Source: Desulfomonilaceae bacterium (lineage in GTDB: Bacteria; Desulfobacterota; Desulfomonilia; Desulfomonilales; Desulfomonilaceae). Taken from it: a DNA stretch of 43,853 nt. The notes beneath the pieces were generated by a model, which did no database searches, was not told the DNA's origin, and saw only the letters and a program-made list of their open reading frames with translations. The number at the start of each line of letters is the position of its first letter. Positions within the stretch are counted from its first letter, which is position 1. The stretch covers positions 1 to 43,853 of the forward strand of contig JAVHLK010000039.1 in assembly GCA_031082285.1 (NCBI GenBank), given 5' to 3'. Shown piece by piece: positions 8,800 to 16,962 of the stretch. A program made the position numbers and the translations under genes.

Positions 8800-10269
8800 T
8801 TACGTCAAGGGTCCCGCCAAAAACAACTTCGCCGAGCCTCTTTGCACTTTCAACTGAATGATGCCGTCCTTCCTGTTCTTGGCTTTTGCCACGGCGTTCG
8901 TAAATTCGGAGGCGTTATTCACCGAAGCGCCGTCAACTTCCAGGATCACGTCGCCTTCCCGAAGTCCGATGTTTCGACCTGCGCCGTCTCCCGTCACGCC
9001 TTTCACCCGAAGGCCCTCACCCTCTTTGATGCCGAGTTTGGCCGCCATTCCCGCGGGAACCGGCTCGACTTCGATGCCGAGTTCATTTGAGGTGTCGGCT
9101 TCCTCACTCGGTTTGATCGCTGCAAAAGATTTGGGGGTACGTTCGCCTACCTTGACGGTCACCTTGATGGGCTTCTTGTCGCGAATAATGGTGAGCGTCG
9201 ATTCCGTACCCGGCTTCACTCTACCGACGATATTCTTCAGTTCAGGCGCTCCGTCGACGGATTTGCCGTTGAACTCGATGATGATGTCGCCATCCTTCAC
9301 GCCGGCTTTTTCGGCCGGGCTTCCCGGTACAACTTGTGAGACAAGCGCTCCATCGGTGTCCTGACGACCGTAGTACTTCGCCTGGTATTCATCGAGGCTC
9401 TGAATGTTGACGCCGAGCAGACCGCGCTTGACCTGCCCGTGCTCCATAAGGTCTTCCATGATCAGTTTGGCCGAATTGACCGGTATGGCAAAGCCGATCC
9501 CCTGGTATCCGCCGGTGCGGGTCGCTATCGCGGTATTGATTCCGATCACCTCACCGTTGATGTTGACCAAGGGGCCGCCGGAGTTGCCCGGGTTGATGGC
9601 CGCATCAGTCTGGATGAAATCCTCGTAATCAATAATGCCCATATTGGTACGACCTTTGGCGCTGATAATTCCCGATGTCACGGTGCGGTTGAGACCGAAC
9701 GGGTTGCCGACGGCCAGTACGATTTCCCCTACCCGCAACTTGGTTGAATCTCCCAGCGTTGCAATGGGAAGATCCTTCGCATCGATCTTGATTACGGCTA
9801 TGTCGCTCTCCGGATCGGCTCCGATCACTTTTGCGGTAAACGATCTCTTGTCCGACAGGTTCACCTTAATTTCATCGGCGTCCTTGACTACATGGGCATT
9901 GGTCAAGATCGTTCCGTTCGGTCCCACGATCACCCCCGAGCCCATTCCTCGTTGACTATACCCCTGACCGCCGGGTCCCTTCTTGAACCGCTTGAAGAAA
10001 TCATCTCCAAAAAAGTCCCTGAAGGGATGATTCTTGAAAAAATCTTCCATGTCCCCCCCTGAGGCCCCAGGGGAAATCTTCTTGGTGGAACTTATGTTTA
10101 CGACCGCGGGAGTTACCTTTTCCGCCACCGCCACGAAGGCATTGTCGAGTTCTCTCAGTGCCGGAGGGCTTTCCGCTGCTGTGACGGGAAGTGTCCAGGC
10201 AATGACGATGATGCCCAACAAGGCGGCCATATGAACTACCGTTGATCTGGTCGGATACCCTTTGCTCAT
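8800..10269 (-). CDS. degP: Periplasmic serine protease, DegP/HtrA (Do) family
   Basis: Envelope quality-control protease/chaperone acting on misfolded periplasmic proteins. The N-terminus has a signal peptide (hydrophobic 14-30, cleavage near AAES). The trypsin-like domain carries the triad H126 (TNAHVV), D156 (DPESDIAV) and S230 (NPGNSGGP). Two PDZ domains follow (about 270-360 and 395-480), with the ligand loops G-L-L-G-V and an IGLREGDVI segment. A Gly/Phe/Lys-rich region at 66-105 corresponds to the LA-loop region. 489 residues is normal for the family. ATG 10269 has GAAGGAGAGA upstream. Divergent from the methyltransferase gene and ended by a terminator. DegP versus DegQ/MucD cannot be decided, so the symbol is by family. 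Confidence 0.93.
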   Translation of the reverse strand: MSKGYPTRSTVVHMAALLGIIVIAWTLPVTAAESPPALRELDNAFVAVAEKVTPAVVNISSTKKISPGASGGDMEDFFKNHPFRDFFGDDFFKRFKKGPGGQGYSQRGMGSGVIVGPNGTILTNAHVVKDADEIKVNLSDKRSFTAKVIGADPESDIAVIKIDAKDLPIATLGDSTKLRVGEIVLAVGNPFGLNRTVTSGIISAKGRTNMGIIDYEDFIQTDAAINPGNSGGPLVNINGEVIGINTAIATRTGGYQGIGFAIPVNSAKLIMEDLMEHGQVKRGLLGVNIQSLDEYQAKYYGRQDTDGALVSQVVPGSPAEKAGVKDGDIIIEFNGKSVDGAPELKNIVGRVKPGTESTLTIIRDKKPIKVTVKVGERTPKSFAAIKPSEEADTSNELGIEVEPVPAGMAAKLGIKEGEGLRVKGVTGDGAGRNIGLREGDVILEVDGASVNNASEFTNAVAKAKNRKDGIIQLKVQRGSAKLFLAGPLT

Positions 10270-10549
10270 GAATGTCTCTCCTTCTCATCAAATAAGCTTA
10301 GTTTCTTTGACCCGCGTCCTCAATTTTGGTTCTTGTGAGATTTTGACTTCGGCCGGACCGACTGTTAGTATGGGCTCTATAACACACGGGCCCGCCGGTG
10401 TGAAGCGTGTCTGAACGATTTTGCGAAATGGGGCCGGAAGAGACGTGTTCGGGCCCGCGGGCTGAGGTCGCCGAGGCCGTCGCCGGCCGACGTCCCGGAC
10501 CCCGGGCGGAAATGGTCGTACACACCCGCAGTCGCCCAGAGGCATCCCA

Positions 10550-11263
10550 ATGAACAGCACAATAGAGTTTTTTGGCGGACAGGCATCGTTGTACGACGCC
10601 TACCAACGGAACTGCGTGCCCCGATATGGCGAAGCCGTCTCCGTTGCCGCGGGATGGCTGGATCGCCTGTTGATCCCTAAACGCGGAGCAAGAATTATTG
10701 ACTTGGGGTGCGGCACCGGCAACACTACGGAAGAACTCGTCAGACTCTTCCCCGACGGGATCATCACGTGCGTTGACGGTTCCCGTGAGATGATTGCCGT
10801 TGCGCGCACGAAGCTGGAAAATCGCGAGATGGAGTTTCATTGCCGAGACCTTACCGAACCGGGATGGAACGAACCCCTGCTCCACGAACCGGTTGACGCG
10901 GTCGTATCGGTGTTCGTGCTCGAGCACCTGCCCTTTGACGCGTATCGGAAGGTCCTTGCCGATATCCTGAACCTCATGAAGCCCGGCGGCCGGCTGGTTA
11001 CCGTGGAAGGATTTTCCGGCGATACATGTCAGGAGATCTACTTCGAAGAGATGGCACTTTGGGAGCAACGCGCAGTGCAAAGCGGGATCGTCACGCGGGA
11101 GCAACTCGATGACGTAAAGCGATTAAGCTCGGAAAAAGAAGTACATTACTTCGCGGCGGTCGACGACAAAAAAGCCTGGTGGGCCGAGGCCGGACTCACC
11201 GACGTCGACCTGATCTGGTACTACTACTGCATCGGCGTTCTGGTAGGACGGAAGCCTCTGTGA
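10550..11263 (+). CDS. SAM-dependent methyltransferase, class I
   Basis: A 237-residue Rossmann-fold methyltransferase. Motif I is DLGCGTG at 51-57, the acidic residue after strand 2 is in TCVDGSREMI, motif II-like VDAVVSVFVLEHLP follows, and motif III is LMKPGGRLVTVEG. These are typical of the UbiE/methyltransferase-12 type that modifies small molecules, but the substrate cannot be inferred. No signal peptide or membrane helix. Upstream sequence has TTGACT (10343-10348), 17 bp, TAGTAT (10366-10371), a mediocre promoter with a 170-nt leader. It is divergent from degP and monocistronic. Confidence 0.85.
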   Translation: MNSTIEFFGGQASLYDAYQRNCVPRYGEAVSVAAGWLDRLLIPKRGARIIDLGCGTGNTTEELVRLFPDGIITCVDGSREMIAVARTKLENREMEFHCRDLTEPGWNEPLLHEPVDAVVSVFVLEHLPFDAYRKVLADILNLMKPGGRLVTVEGFSGDTCQEIYFEEMALWEQRAVQSGIVTREQLDDVKRLSSEKEVHYFAAVDDKKAWWAEAGLTDVDLIWYYYCIGVLVGRKPL

Positions 11264-11387
11264 CGCAGACATCCGTGGTCTCGAAGCTACAACGGATCCC
11301 GACAAACAATTGTTCGGCAAGAATGTCGCCCGCGTGCCGCACGGTCGGGCTTGGGACCGGCCGCGTCCATGGGGGTTGCGTTCCGGA

Positions 11388-11783
11388 TTACCGAGTCATA
11401 ATGACTTGAAAGTATCCGGGTTCTGATTCCATGTCCGGTTTCGTCCCGTCCGGATCCGTATTGATTACGATCCACCGCCACAATCCCGCCGTGTCCGGAG
11501 TAAACTCGAAAGAAGTCCTCCCCACCGGAACCTTCAACAATACGTACGTCCCTGAAGGTCTTATGAAGACGATGTAATAGCCGTTCCCTTCCTTCTCGCC
11601 CCCGGTGCATGTCCAGCTGAACTGTCCGGCCATTCCCAGTTCAATCGTTCCGGACTCGGCCGGCTGGGGACGGCAAATTGTCGATGTGCCGCTTTCTCCG
11701 GCCGAGCTCCCGTGACCGGAAGTGCCGGCAATAACAAACATTCCAGCCAAAAGCATCATTCCGGCGACGGCATTGTTTTTCAT
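11388..11783 (-). CDS. Secreted protein of unknown function
   Basis: A 131-residue protein with a clear signal peptide (MKNNAVAGMMLLAGMFVIAG, cleavage near SGHGSSAG). The mature part contains two cysteines (ICRPQ and WTCTGG) and repeated beta-strand-like segments (YYIVFIRPSG, FEFTPDTAGLWRWIVI) that suggest an immunoglobulin-like or PPC-like beta sandwich; this is inference from pattern. The start at 11783 is chosen at the signal peptide; the frame opens 14 codons earlier. The ribosome-binding site is weak. It is convergent with the methyltransferase gene and divergent from the zinc-ribbon gene. Confidence 0.65.
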   Translation of the reverse strand: MKNNAVAGMMLLAGMFVIAGTSGHGSSAGESGTSTICRPQPAESGTIELGMAGQFSWTCTGGEKEGNGYYIVFIRPSGTYVLLKVPVGRTSFEFTPDTAGLWRWIVINTDPDGTKPDMESEPGYFQVIMTR

Positions 11784-12027
11784 CGGCTGTCCAAACACTT
11801 GATTCCCGGCCGTTAATTCGGGCATTCGAACGGCGGATCGGCACGACCGTCCGGGGCGGAAGCCTCGGCGGACTGGGAAACTGAGATACTGCTATTGCCA
11901 GGTGAGCCTAGCCCAAGGTCGTAATCTTTGCAAGCCCTATCCCGGCGGCACCCCGATGCGCTGGGGAAGTGCGGGGCTCAATATCTAAATCAAATTCTAG
12001 ATAATTGAAACACCTATTTAAAATAAC

Positions 12028-12056
12028 TTGCTATTTCTTAAAACATCTGGTATAAG
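12028..12056 (+). promoter_or_regulatory. Sigma-70-type promoter for the zinc-ribbon membrane protein
   Basis: TTGCTA (12028-12033), 17 bp, TATAAG (12051-12056), in a markedly AT-rich stretch (about 11980-12060). The predicted start near 12063 leaves a 25-nt leader containing the ribosome-binding site GAGGTGAAGG. Confidence 0.6.
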
Positions 12057-12087
12057 AGACGTGCACTGTCTATACGAGGTGAAGGCA

Positions 12088-13203
12088 ATGAACACGATTC
12101 AAAACTCGCAAGTGAAAAGAAGCATTCGGGTGAGGGATTTCCTCGATGACTTCCATTCCGGAATGACGGACCAGGATCTCATGGAGAAGTATCACCTTAC
12201 GCCGACCGGCCTGGAGAGGTTCTATGACATGCTGCAGGACAGGGGCATTATAGATCCCGAGGAACTCTTGATCCGGTATACGGAGTCGGTCGTAGTGGAC
12301 CAAGAGCCCGCAGAGGAAAGTGATTCCACAAGCTTCATATGTCCTTCATGCCTTGCTTCGCACAAGACGATGTTTGATATCTGCCCTGACTGCGGGGTAT
12401 CGTTCCAGGACATGCTCGGCCGGGAAGAGTCGGAAACGGAGTCCGAGTCATTTACCGATTCCGGTGTGGCCGGCGAGTCGGCCCGAGCGGAGATCCCACA
12501 AGGATATTCTTCGCGGACGCTCCATGCCGGGAAAGGGTCTCAACCCATCGAGATTTCTTCGGAGCCCGAGTCGTCACACGATTTTTTTGTAGCTCCTTCG
12601 GAAATGAGGGAGCACGATCAATTCTCGTGGCCTGGAGAAGTTGAGATAGGCAGATCGGAAAGGGATGAGTTTCTGTCGGCGGACGACGCTGAATTCGGCA
12701 CTCCTGCCGTGGGTGAAGATTTCGCGTCTGAATGGGCTTTCGAGAGTGAAGACTCGATGCGGGACGAGTCCATGGACCGTCTTGGAGCCGATGATGACTC
12801 GGGAAATACCGACCGGTCAACCGACTCGTTGGGCGAGTTTGAATCAGCACCCCGTTTCACGAGCTTTCTTGATGAGTCCCCCGCCGATACTCACGGGCGG
12901 ACGGGAGCCTTGTGTGAAAGCTGCGACGAGATTATGGAGCCTGTGCTGCGCGACATCTATGACACGAAGAGGAGCCATTTTGCCCTGCTTCTTGCCGGTG
13001 CGTTCCTCGTACTGGGGTTTCTGGGTTCGGCCGCGGTGAGCCTCTTTGAGGGGTACTCGTTGGGTAGACTGTTCGTGGTCTACTTCACGGGTATGTGCCT
13101 CCTGTTCGGAGCCGTCCTTTCCTCGGTCGGCGCCTTCATGTATCTGGCCAGGGAAAAGGTCTATTATTGCTCTTCGTGCAGGCGCGTATATCCCAGAGGA
13201 TGA
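12088..13203 (+). CDS. HTH-like/zinc-ribbon protein with C-terminal membrane hairpin
   Basis: A 371-residue protein of mosaic architecture. Residues 10-60 form a helical module (FHSGMTDQDLMEKYHLTPTG) like a small HTH-type domain seen repeatedly in deltaproteobacterial proteins. A four-cysteine zinc ribbon follows (C85, C88, C99, C102). Residues about 105-270 are a low-complexity Ser/Glu/Asp-rich linker, probably disordered. Then come CESC (C276, C279), two hydrophobic helices (about 297-318 and 327-352) and a terminal CSSC (C361, C364). The two CxxC pairs flank the membrane hairpin on the same side and could make one split zinc site. ATG 12088 follows GAGGTGAAGG. Function is unknown; perhaps a membrane-tethered sensor or scaffold. 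Confidence 0.85.
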   Translation: MNTIQNSQVKRSIRVRDFLDDFHSGMTDQDLMEKYHLTPTGLERFYDMLQDRGIIDPEELLIRYTESVVVDQEPAEESDSTSFICPSCLASHKTMFDICPDCGVSFQDMLGREESETESESFTDSGVAGESARAEIPQGYSSRTLHAGKGSQPIEISSEPESSHDFFVAPSEMREHDQFSWPGEVEIGRSERDEFLSADDAEFGTPAVGEDFASEWAFESEDSMRDESMDRLGADDDSGNTDRSTDSLGEFESAPRFTSFLDESPADTHGRTGALCESCDEIMEPVLRDIYDTKRSHFALLLAGAFLVLGFLGSAAVSLFEGYSLGRLFVVYFTGMCLLFGAVLSSVGAFMYLAREKVYYCSSCRRVYPRG

Positions 13204-13361
13204 TACGTCGGAAACGGAGGGAAGCGGCCGGTACGGACCGGTACAGGATCTTGTGAACTGCGCGAGCCTCCTTCCGACTATTCCTGATGTGAACACGCAC
13301 GCGATTCATGTCTCGCCGCGTGCGCCGGCCGGCATGAAATCTCTCGTGAACGTCTCCTTAA

Positions 13362-13420
13362 TGAAGCCGACCGGCTTCAGGCCTCGCATGGGGGGCCTGG
13401 GGGGAGATTTGTCTCCCCCC
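13362..13420. repeat. Three adjacent hairpins
   Basis: TGAAGCCG-AC-CGGCTTCA (13362-13379), CAGGCC...GGCCTG (13378-13399) and a perfect nine-bp stem GGGGGGAGA-TTTG-TCTCCCCCC (13399-13420) follow each other within 59 bp. There is no T tract on either strand. They lie in a 617-bp gap (13204-13820) without a supported gene. Could be a structured RNA, a transcription end or a palindromic repeat unit. Confidence 0.45.
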
Positions 13421-13820
13421 GACGATCTCCCGCGTCCGGGGTAATCTTCACACCACAGCCTTGACCGCGCGGTCCCTGGGGCCGAGAAGGGCCACGGACG
13501 TTTATGGTTCCTTGTGTCTGCGCGCATATGACGGCCGGTATGAAACCGTATCGCCGCGGACGGCAGTGTCTTGCACAATCGGTCAAGGCACGGTACACCG
13601 ATCGCGGAGAACCAAATGAACCTTCGGCAGGTCCGTGCTCCCGCCCCTGTCTCTCTCTTGCTCTTCCCATTGGTCACGATGGGATTCGCACCGATTTTAT
13701 GAGGAAGTGTTCTTCACACGCGTGGGGTGAACGCAGGGGGCATGGGGTGAGGTGAGACCGTCGCGGCTCGTGCCGGCGCACCGCCGCGTACAAGTTCGAT
13801 GCCCCGAGTGGAGGTCCGAG

Positions 13821-14699
13821 ATGGAAGGCAACCTGATCAGAATACTCTTCGGCAAGCTTCTCGACGCATTGCGGTTCGATAAACCTCGGCTTCGGTCCGA
13901 GGAAGCGGATCCCGAAGCCGCGAGGAGACGGGAACGATTCACGGTGCAGTGTGACGGCATCGACATAAAGGGACAAATCCTTTTCCCTTCGGCTCATCCT
14001 TCCCGACAATATCCCGCGCTGATTATCTGTCACGGGATTCCGGGCAGTGGGGCGCAAAGGCCGCCCAACGATCCGGGCTATGAGGGACTGTCGTCCCATT
14101 TCTCTGATTTGGGGTTGGCGACGGTGATTTTTAATTTCAGGGGTTGCGGAGATTCCGGAGGAAATTTCGACATGCTCGGCTGGGTCCGCGACCTGGAGGC
14201 GGTTGTCGACATGGTTCTGAACACGCCGTATATCGACCCGACGCGTCTGATGATCCTGGGTTTCAGCGGAGGCGGCGCGGCCGCGATCAGGGCGGCCGCG
14301 GACAGTGACAAGGTGTTCAGCCTCGCGGTGGTCGGCACTCCGGCACATTTCAAGCTCTTCGAGGCTGACCCGGATGAAATTCTGAGCGATTTCAGGGAAC
14401 GGGGTCTCATTAAGGATAAAGATTTTCCTCGAAACGTTGACGCCTGGTTGCGCGGTTTCGACGAGATTGAGCCTCGCCGGTGGATAGCCTACTTCAAGGG
14501 AAAGCACTTGCTTGTCGTCCATGGGGACGCGGACGAGCTGATCCCCGTGGAGCACGCTCGGGAAATCGTCGATCACGCGCCCGCGGGAATTTCCGAAATC
14601 GCCGTGATCCCCGGGGGAGTTCACCGGTTGCGACTGGACCCCAGGTGCATAGAAATCGTCTCCGATTGGTTTCTGAAAACTCTGGGTGTGCAGCGCTAG
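13821..14699 (+). CDS. Alpha/beta hydrolase
   Basis: A 292-residue serine hydrolase of the alpha/beta fold, cytoplasmic (no signal peptide). The oxyanion/entry motif ICHGIPGSG is followed by FRGCGDSGG, the nucleophile elbow GFSGGG (S149), an acid in HGDADELIP (D236 or D238) and a histidine in PGGVHRLR (H268), giving a full triad in family order. This is the dipeptidyl-peptidase/acylaminoacyl-esterase-like group with unknown substrate. ATG 13821 is supported by GGAGG about eight bases upstream; the longer frame from 13752 has none. Convergent with mtaB. Confidence 0.86.
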   Translation: MEGNLIRILFGKLLDALRFDKPRLRSEEADPEAARRRERFTVQCDGIDIKGQILFPSAHPSRQYPALIICHGIPGSGAQRPPNDPGYEGLSSHFSDLGLATVIFNFRGCGDSGGNFDMLGWVRDLEAVVDMVLNTPYIDPTRLMILGFSGGGAAAIRAAADSDKVFSLAVVGTPAHFKLFEADPDEILSDFRERGLIKDKDFPRNVDAWLRGFDEIEPRRWIAYFKGKHLLVVHGDADELIPVEHAREIVDHAPAGISEIAVIPGGVHRLRLDPRCIEIVSDWFLKTLGVQR

Positions 14700-14768
14700 A
14701 CGGAGGTTGTCCTTACGGAAACTCGAGGCCGTCCGTCCGCGATCGTTACGTGAGTCGGGGAAAAGAGA

Positions 14769-16151
14769 TCAAGGACGCGCCTTGCGGGGGCTCACGGCAG
14801 CTGGTTCGGGCGGGGCCGTCGATGCCCGGACTTGGTCATCCGCCGGACCCTCCAACGTCACGAGAAACGCCCCGTCTTTGGGGATCCGATCCGAACTCCT
14901 CAATCTCACGGGTATGTAATTGTCGGTGCGGGCAGTGAGCGTGCCGGCCGGAGAGAGGGAGTCGGATTCCAGTACCACACTCATGACTCTTCCGATGAAG
15001 CGGGAATAGAAGCGTCTCCTCAACTCTTTCGAGATGCGTCTCAATTCGGCGACCCGTTCCTGAGACGTCGCGGCCGGGACGAGCGGTTTGAAGTCGGCGG
15101 CCGGGGTTCCGGGCCTGGGCGAGAATGGAAAGACATGAAGATAGGCGGCCCCGGTCGAAACGATGAGGTCTACCGTCCTGCGGAAGGAACGCTCATCCTC
15201 CCCCGGAAACCCGACCATTACGTCCAGGCCGATGCAGGCCTCGGGCACTTTGTCGATTATTGTACGCGTGAGCGCAGTGACGGCCGCTGCATCGTAAGGA
15301 CGTCTCATGCGTTTGAGGATCGCGTCGTCCCCGCTTTGCAGCGGAATGTGGAAGTGGCTGCACAGCCGTTCATGTCGAGCCGTCAGGTCGATGAGACGAG
15401 TGGTAATTTCCTGCGGTTCGATGGAACTCATGCGGAAACGAGCGGCCGGGCACCGGCTCAGGAGTTCCTCAACCAGGTCCTCCAACCGCAACGGCCGGTC
15501 CAGGTCTCTGCCGTAGCTGCCGAGGTGGATTCCGGTGAGAACGATTTCGGCATGTCCTGCCAGGCTCAACTTGCCCGCATGGGACAGTACTCTTTCCGGA
15601 TGCATGCTGCGGGAGCGGCCGCGGGCCTTGGGAACGATGCAGTATGTGCAGTGTTGATTGCAGCCGTCCTGAACCTTGAGAAAGGCTCTGGCCCGCTGGG
15701 GAATGCCCGGAGCGCCGAGATCGACGAAATCTCTTGTCCTCGGGTTGAGTCCGCATTCAGGTGCTCCATCCGGCAGCGACCCGCGGTCGGCGAATTCCTC
15801 GAACCGGTCCTTCTCGTACGTGCCGAGAACGACCGTGTCGGCACCTAAGCCCTGCAACGAAGTCGGGTTTATCTCGGCAAGGCAGCCGGTCACCACGATC
15901 CGTGCGTGGGGAAACCTTTGGGCAAGGCTTCCGACGGTTCTCCTGGATTTCCCTTCCGCCTTGGCCGTCACGCAGCACGTGTTGATCAAGACCAGATCGG
16001 GATCTTGTGTCTCGGGATCGACTCGATACCCGCGGTTCTCGAGAATTTTCGCCATAGCCGCGGCTTCAGCCTGGTTCACTTTGCAGCCGAGCACGCGAAC
16101 GATTGCCTTGCCGGCGGGTTTCTTGGACGTGACACTCATCTGTTTTGACAT
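14769..16151 (-). CDS. mtaB: tRNA t6A37 methylthiotransferase (MtaB-like radical SAM)
   Basis: Radical-SAM enzyme that adds a methylthio group to N6-threonylcarbamoyladenosine-37 of tRNAs reading ANN codons. The N-terminal UPF0004 domain has cluster cysteines C23 (LGCKVNQAEA), C59/C60 and C90 (VTGC). The radical-SAM CxxxCxxC is C164, C168, C171 (DGCNQHCTYC), and a C-terminal TRAM-like region follows. GCKVNQ favours MtaB over MiaB and RimO. 460 residues is slightly long, with a Pro/Ala-rich tail. Start ATG 16151, or ATG 16139 four codons in. Convergent with the hydrolase gene. Confidence 0.9.
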   Translation of the reverse strand: MSKQMSVTSKKPAGKAIVRVLGCKVNQAEAAAMAKILENRGYRVDPETQDPDLVLINTCCVTAKAEGKSRRTVGSLAQRFPHARIVVTGCLAEINPTSLQGLGADTVVLGTYEKDRFEEFADRGSLPDGAPECGLNPRTRDFVDLGAPGIPQRARAFLKVQDGCNQHCTYCIVPKARGRSRSMHPERVLSHAGKLSLAGHAEIVLTGIHLGSYGRDLDRPLRLEDLVEELLSRCPAARFRMSSIEPQEITTRLIDLTARHERLCSHFHIPLQSGDDAILKRMRRPYDAAAVTALTRTIIDKVPEACIGLDVMVGFPGEDERSFRRTVDLIVSTGAAYLHVFPFSPRPGTPAADFKPLVPAATSQERVAELRRISKELRRRFYSRFIGRVMSVVLESDSLSPAGTLTARTDNYIPVRLRSSDRIPKDGAFLVTLEGPADDQVRASTAPPEPAAVSPRKARP

Positions 16152-16411
16152 GATTCCCCATACATGCTATCAATCCACGAATCTAAGGTCAATTTTCCGT
16201 CGGGTCAATAGGTTCGAACGCCCCGCGGATGCGACACCCGCGCGGAAAACCTGATCGACATGCGGAACGCGGTTCCCAGGCATTGATACGGAGAGATCCC
16301 TCCGGTCGCCGGATGGAGCGGGCCGGATTCGGCAGGGAACGACAATGCCGGCGAGTCTCGGAGAAGAATAATATGCGGCACGCGCCGCAATAGCCCCACG
16401 GAGGGTCCGTC

Positions 16412-16945
16412 TTGAGAAATGTTACTGTTGTCAAAGTGATCATGGTCTCGGTAGCCCTGTGCATGTTGCTGAGCCAACCGGGACGGACCGAGGACGCGAC
16501 CGAACCCTCGAACCAGGATGAGGCCGACATCATGGAACAGCCCGGGCGACTGTTCGATATGCAGGTTCCGGAAGGGTTCGAGCCGGTGCCTACGGATGAA
16601 GCCGGCATACTCAAATGGAAGAAGGATTCCGCAGAGATCTACCTTGTAGTGGGCGATCTGTTCGTCGAGTCCGGCGACGAGTTGTTCAAGGCGCTGCGCA
16701 AGGCTGCCGGAGACGGAAAGAACCTCGATAAGGTCGAGACCGTCAAGATTGAAGGCGGACAGGCCATGCTTCTCAAGGAGAAGCCTCCGGGAGAGTCGGA
16801 ACGGCCCATGACATGGCGTCTGGTAATCGTGCTGGACAAGAAAGTGATCAATGTGGATTTCACTGCTCCCGCAAAGGATTTCGACCGGTTCCGAGGCGAC
16901 TTCATGAAAGCCCTGGATTCCTTCAGACTCAAGACCGATTCGTAA
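16412..16945 (+). CDS. Secreted protein of unknown function
   Basis: A 177-residue protein with a signal peptide (basic start, hydrophobic 8-21). The start is a TTG at 16412, chosen because GGAGG lies eight bases upstream. The mature part (LFDMQVPEGFEPVPTD..., ending DFMKALDSFRLK) looks like a compact alpha/beta periplasmic domain resembling photosystem-II-PsbP-like or DUF folds in outline only; no family was recognised. It precedes selA by 17 bp on the same strand, so the two are probably co-transcribed, but a functional link is unproven. Confidence 0.7.
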   Translation: MRNVTVVKVIMVSVALCMLLSQPGRTEDATEPSNQDEADIMEQPGRLFDMQVPEGFEPVPTDEAGILKWKKDSAEIYLVVGDLFVESGDELFKALRKAAGDGKNLDKVETVKIEGGQAMLLKEKPPGESERPMTWRLVIVLDKKVINVDFTAPAKDFDRFRGDFMKALDSFRLKTDS

Positions 16946-16962
16946 CGAGAGGACGGGTTGTC

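Noticed and set aside
13674-14624. Long minus-strand open frame antisense to the alpha/beta hydrolase gene
   Set aside because: The plus strand has a complete catalytic triad and ribosome-binding site; the antisense frame is Arg/His/Pro-rich and without motifs.
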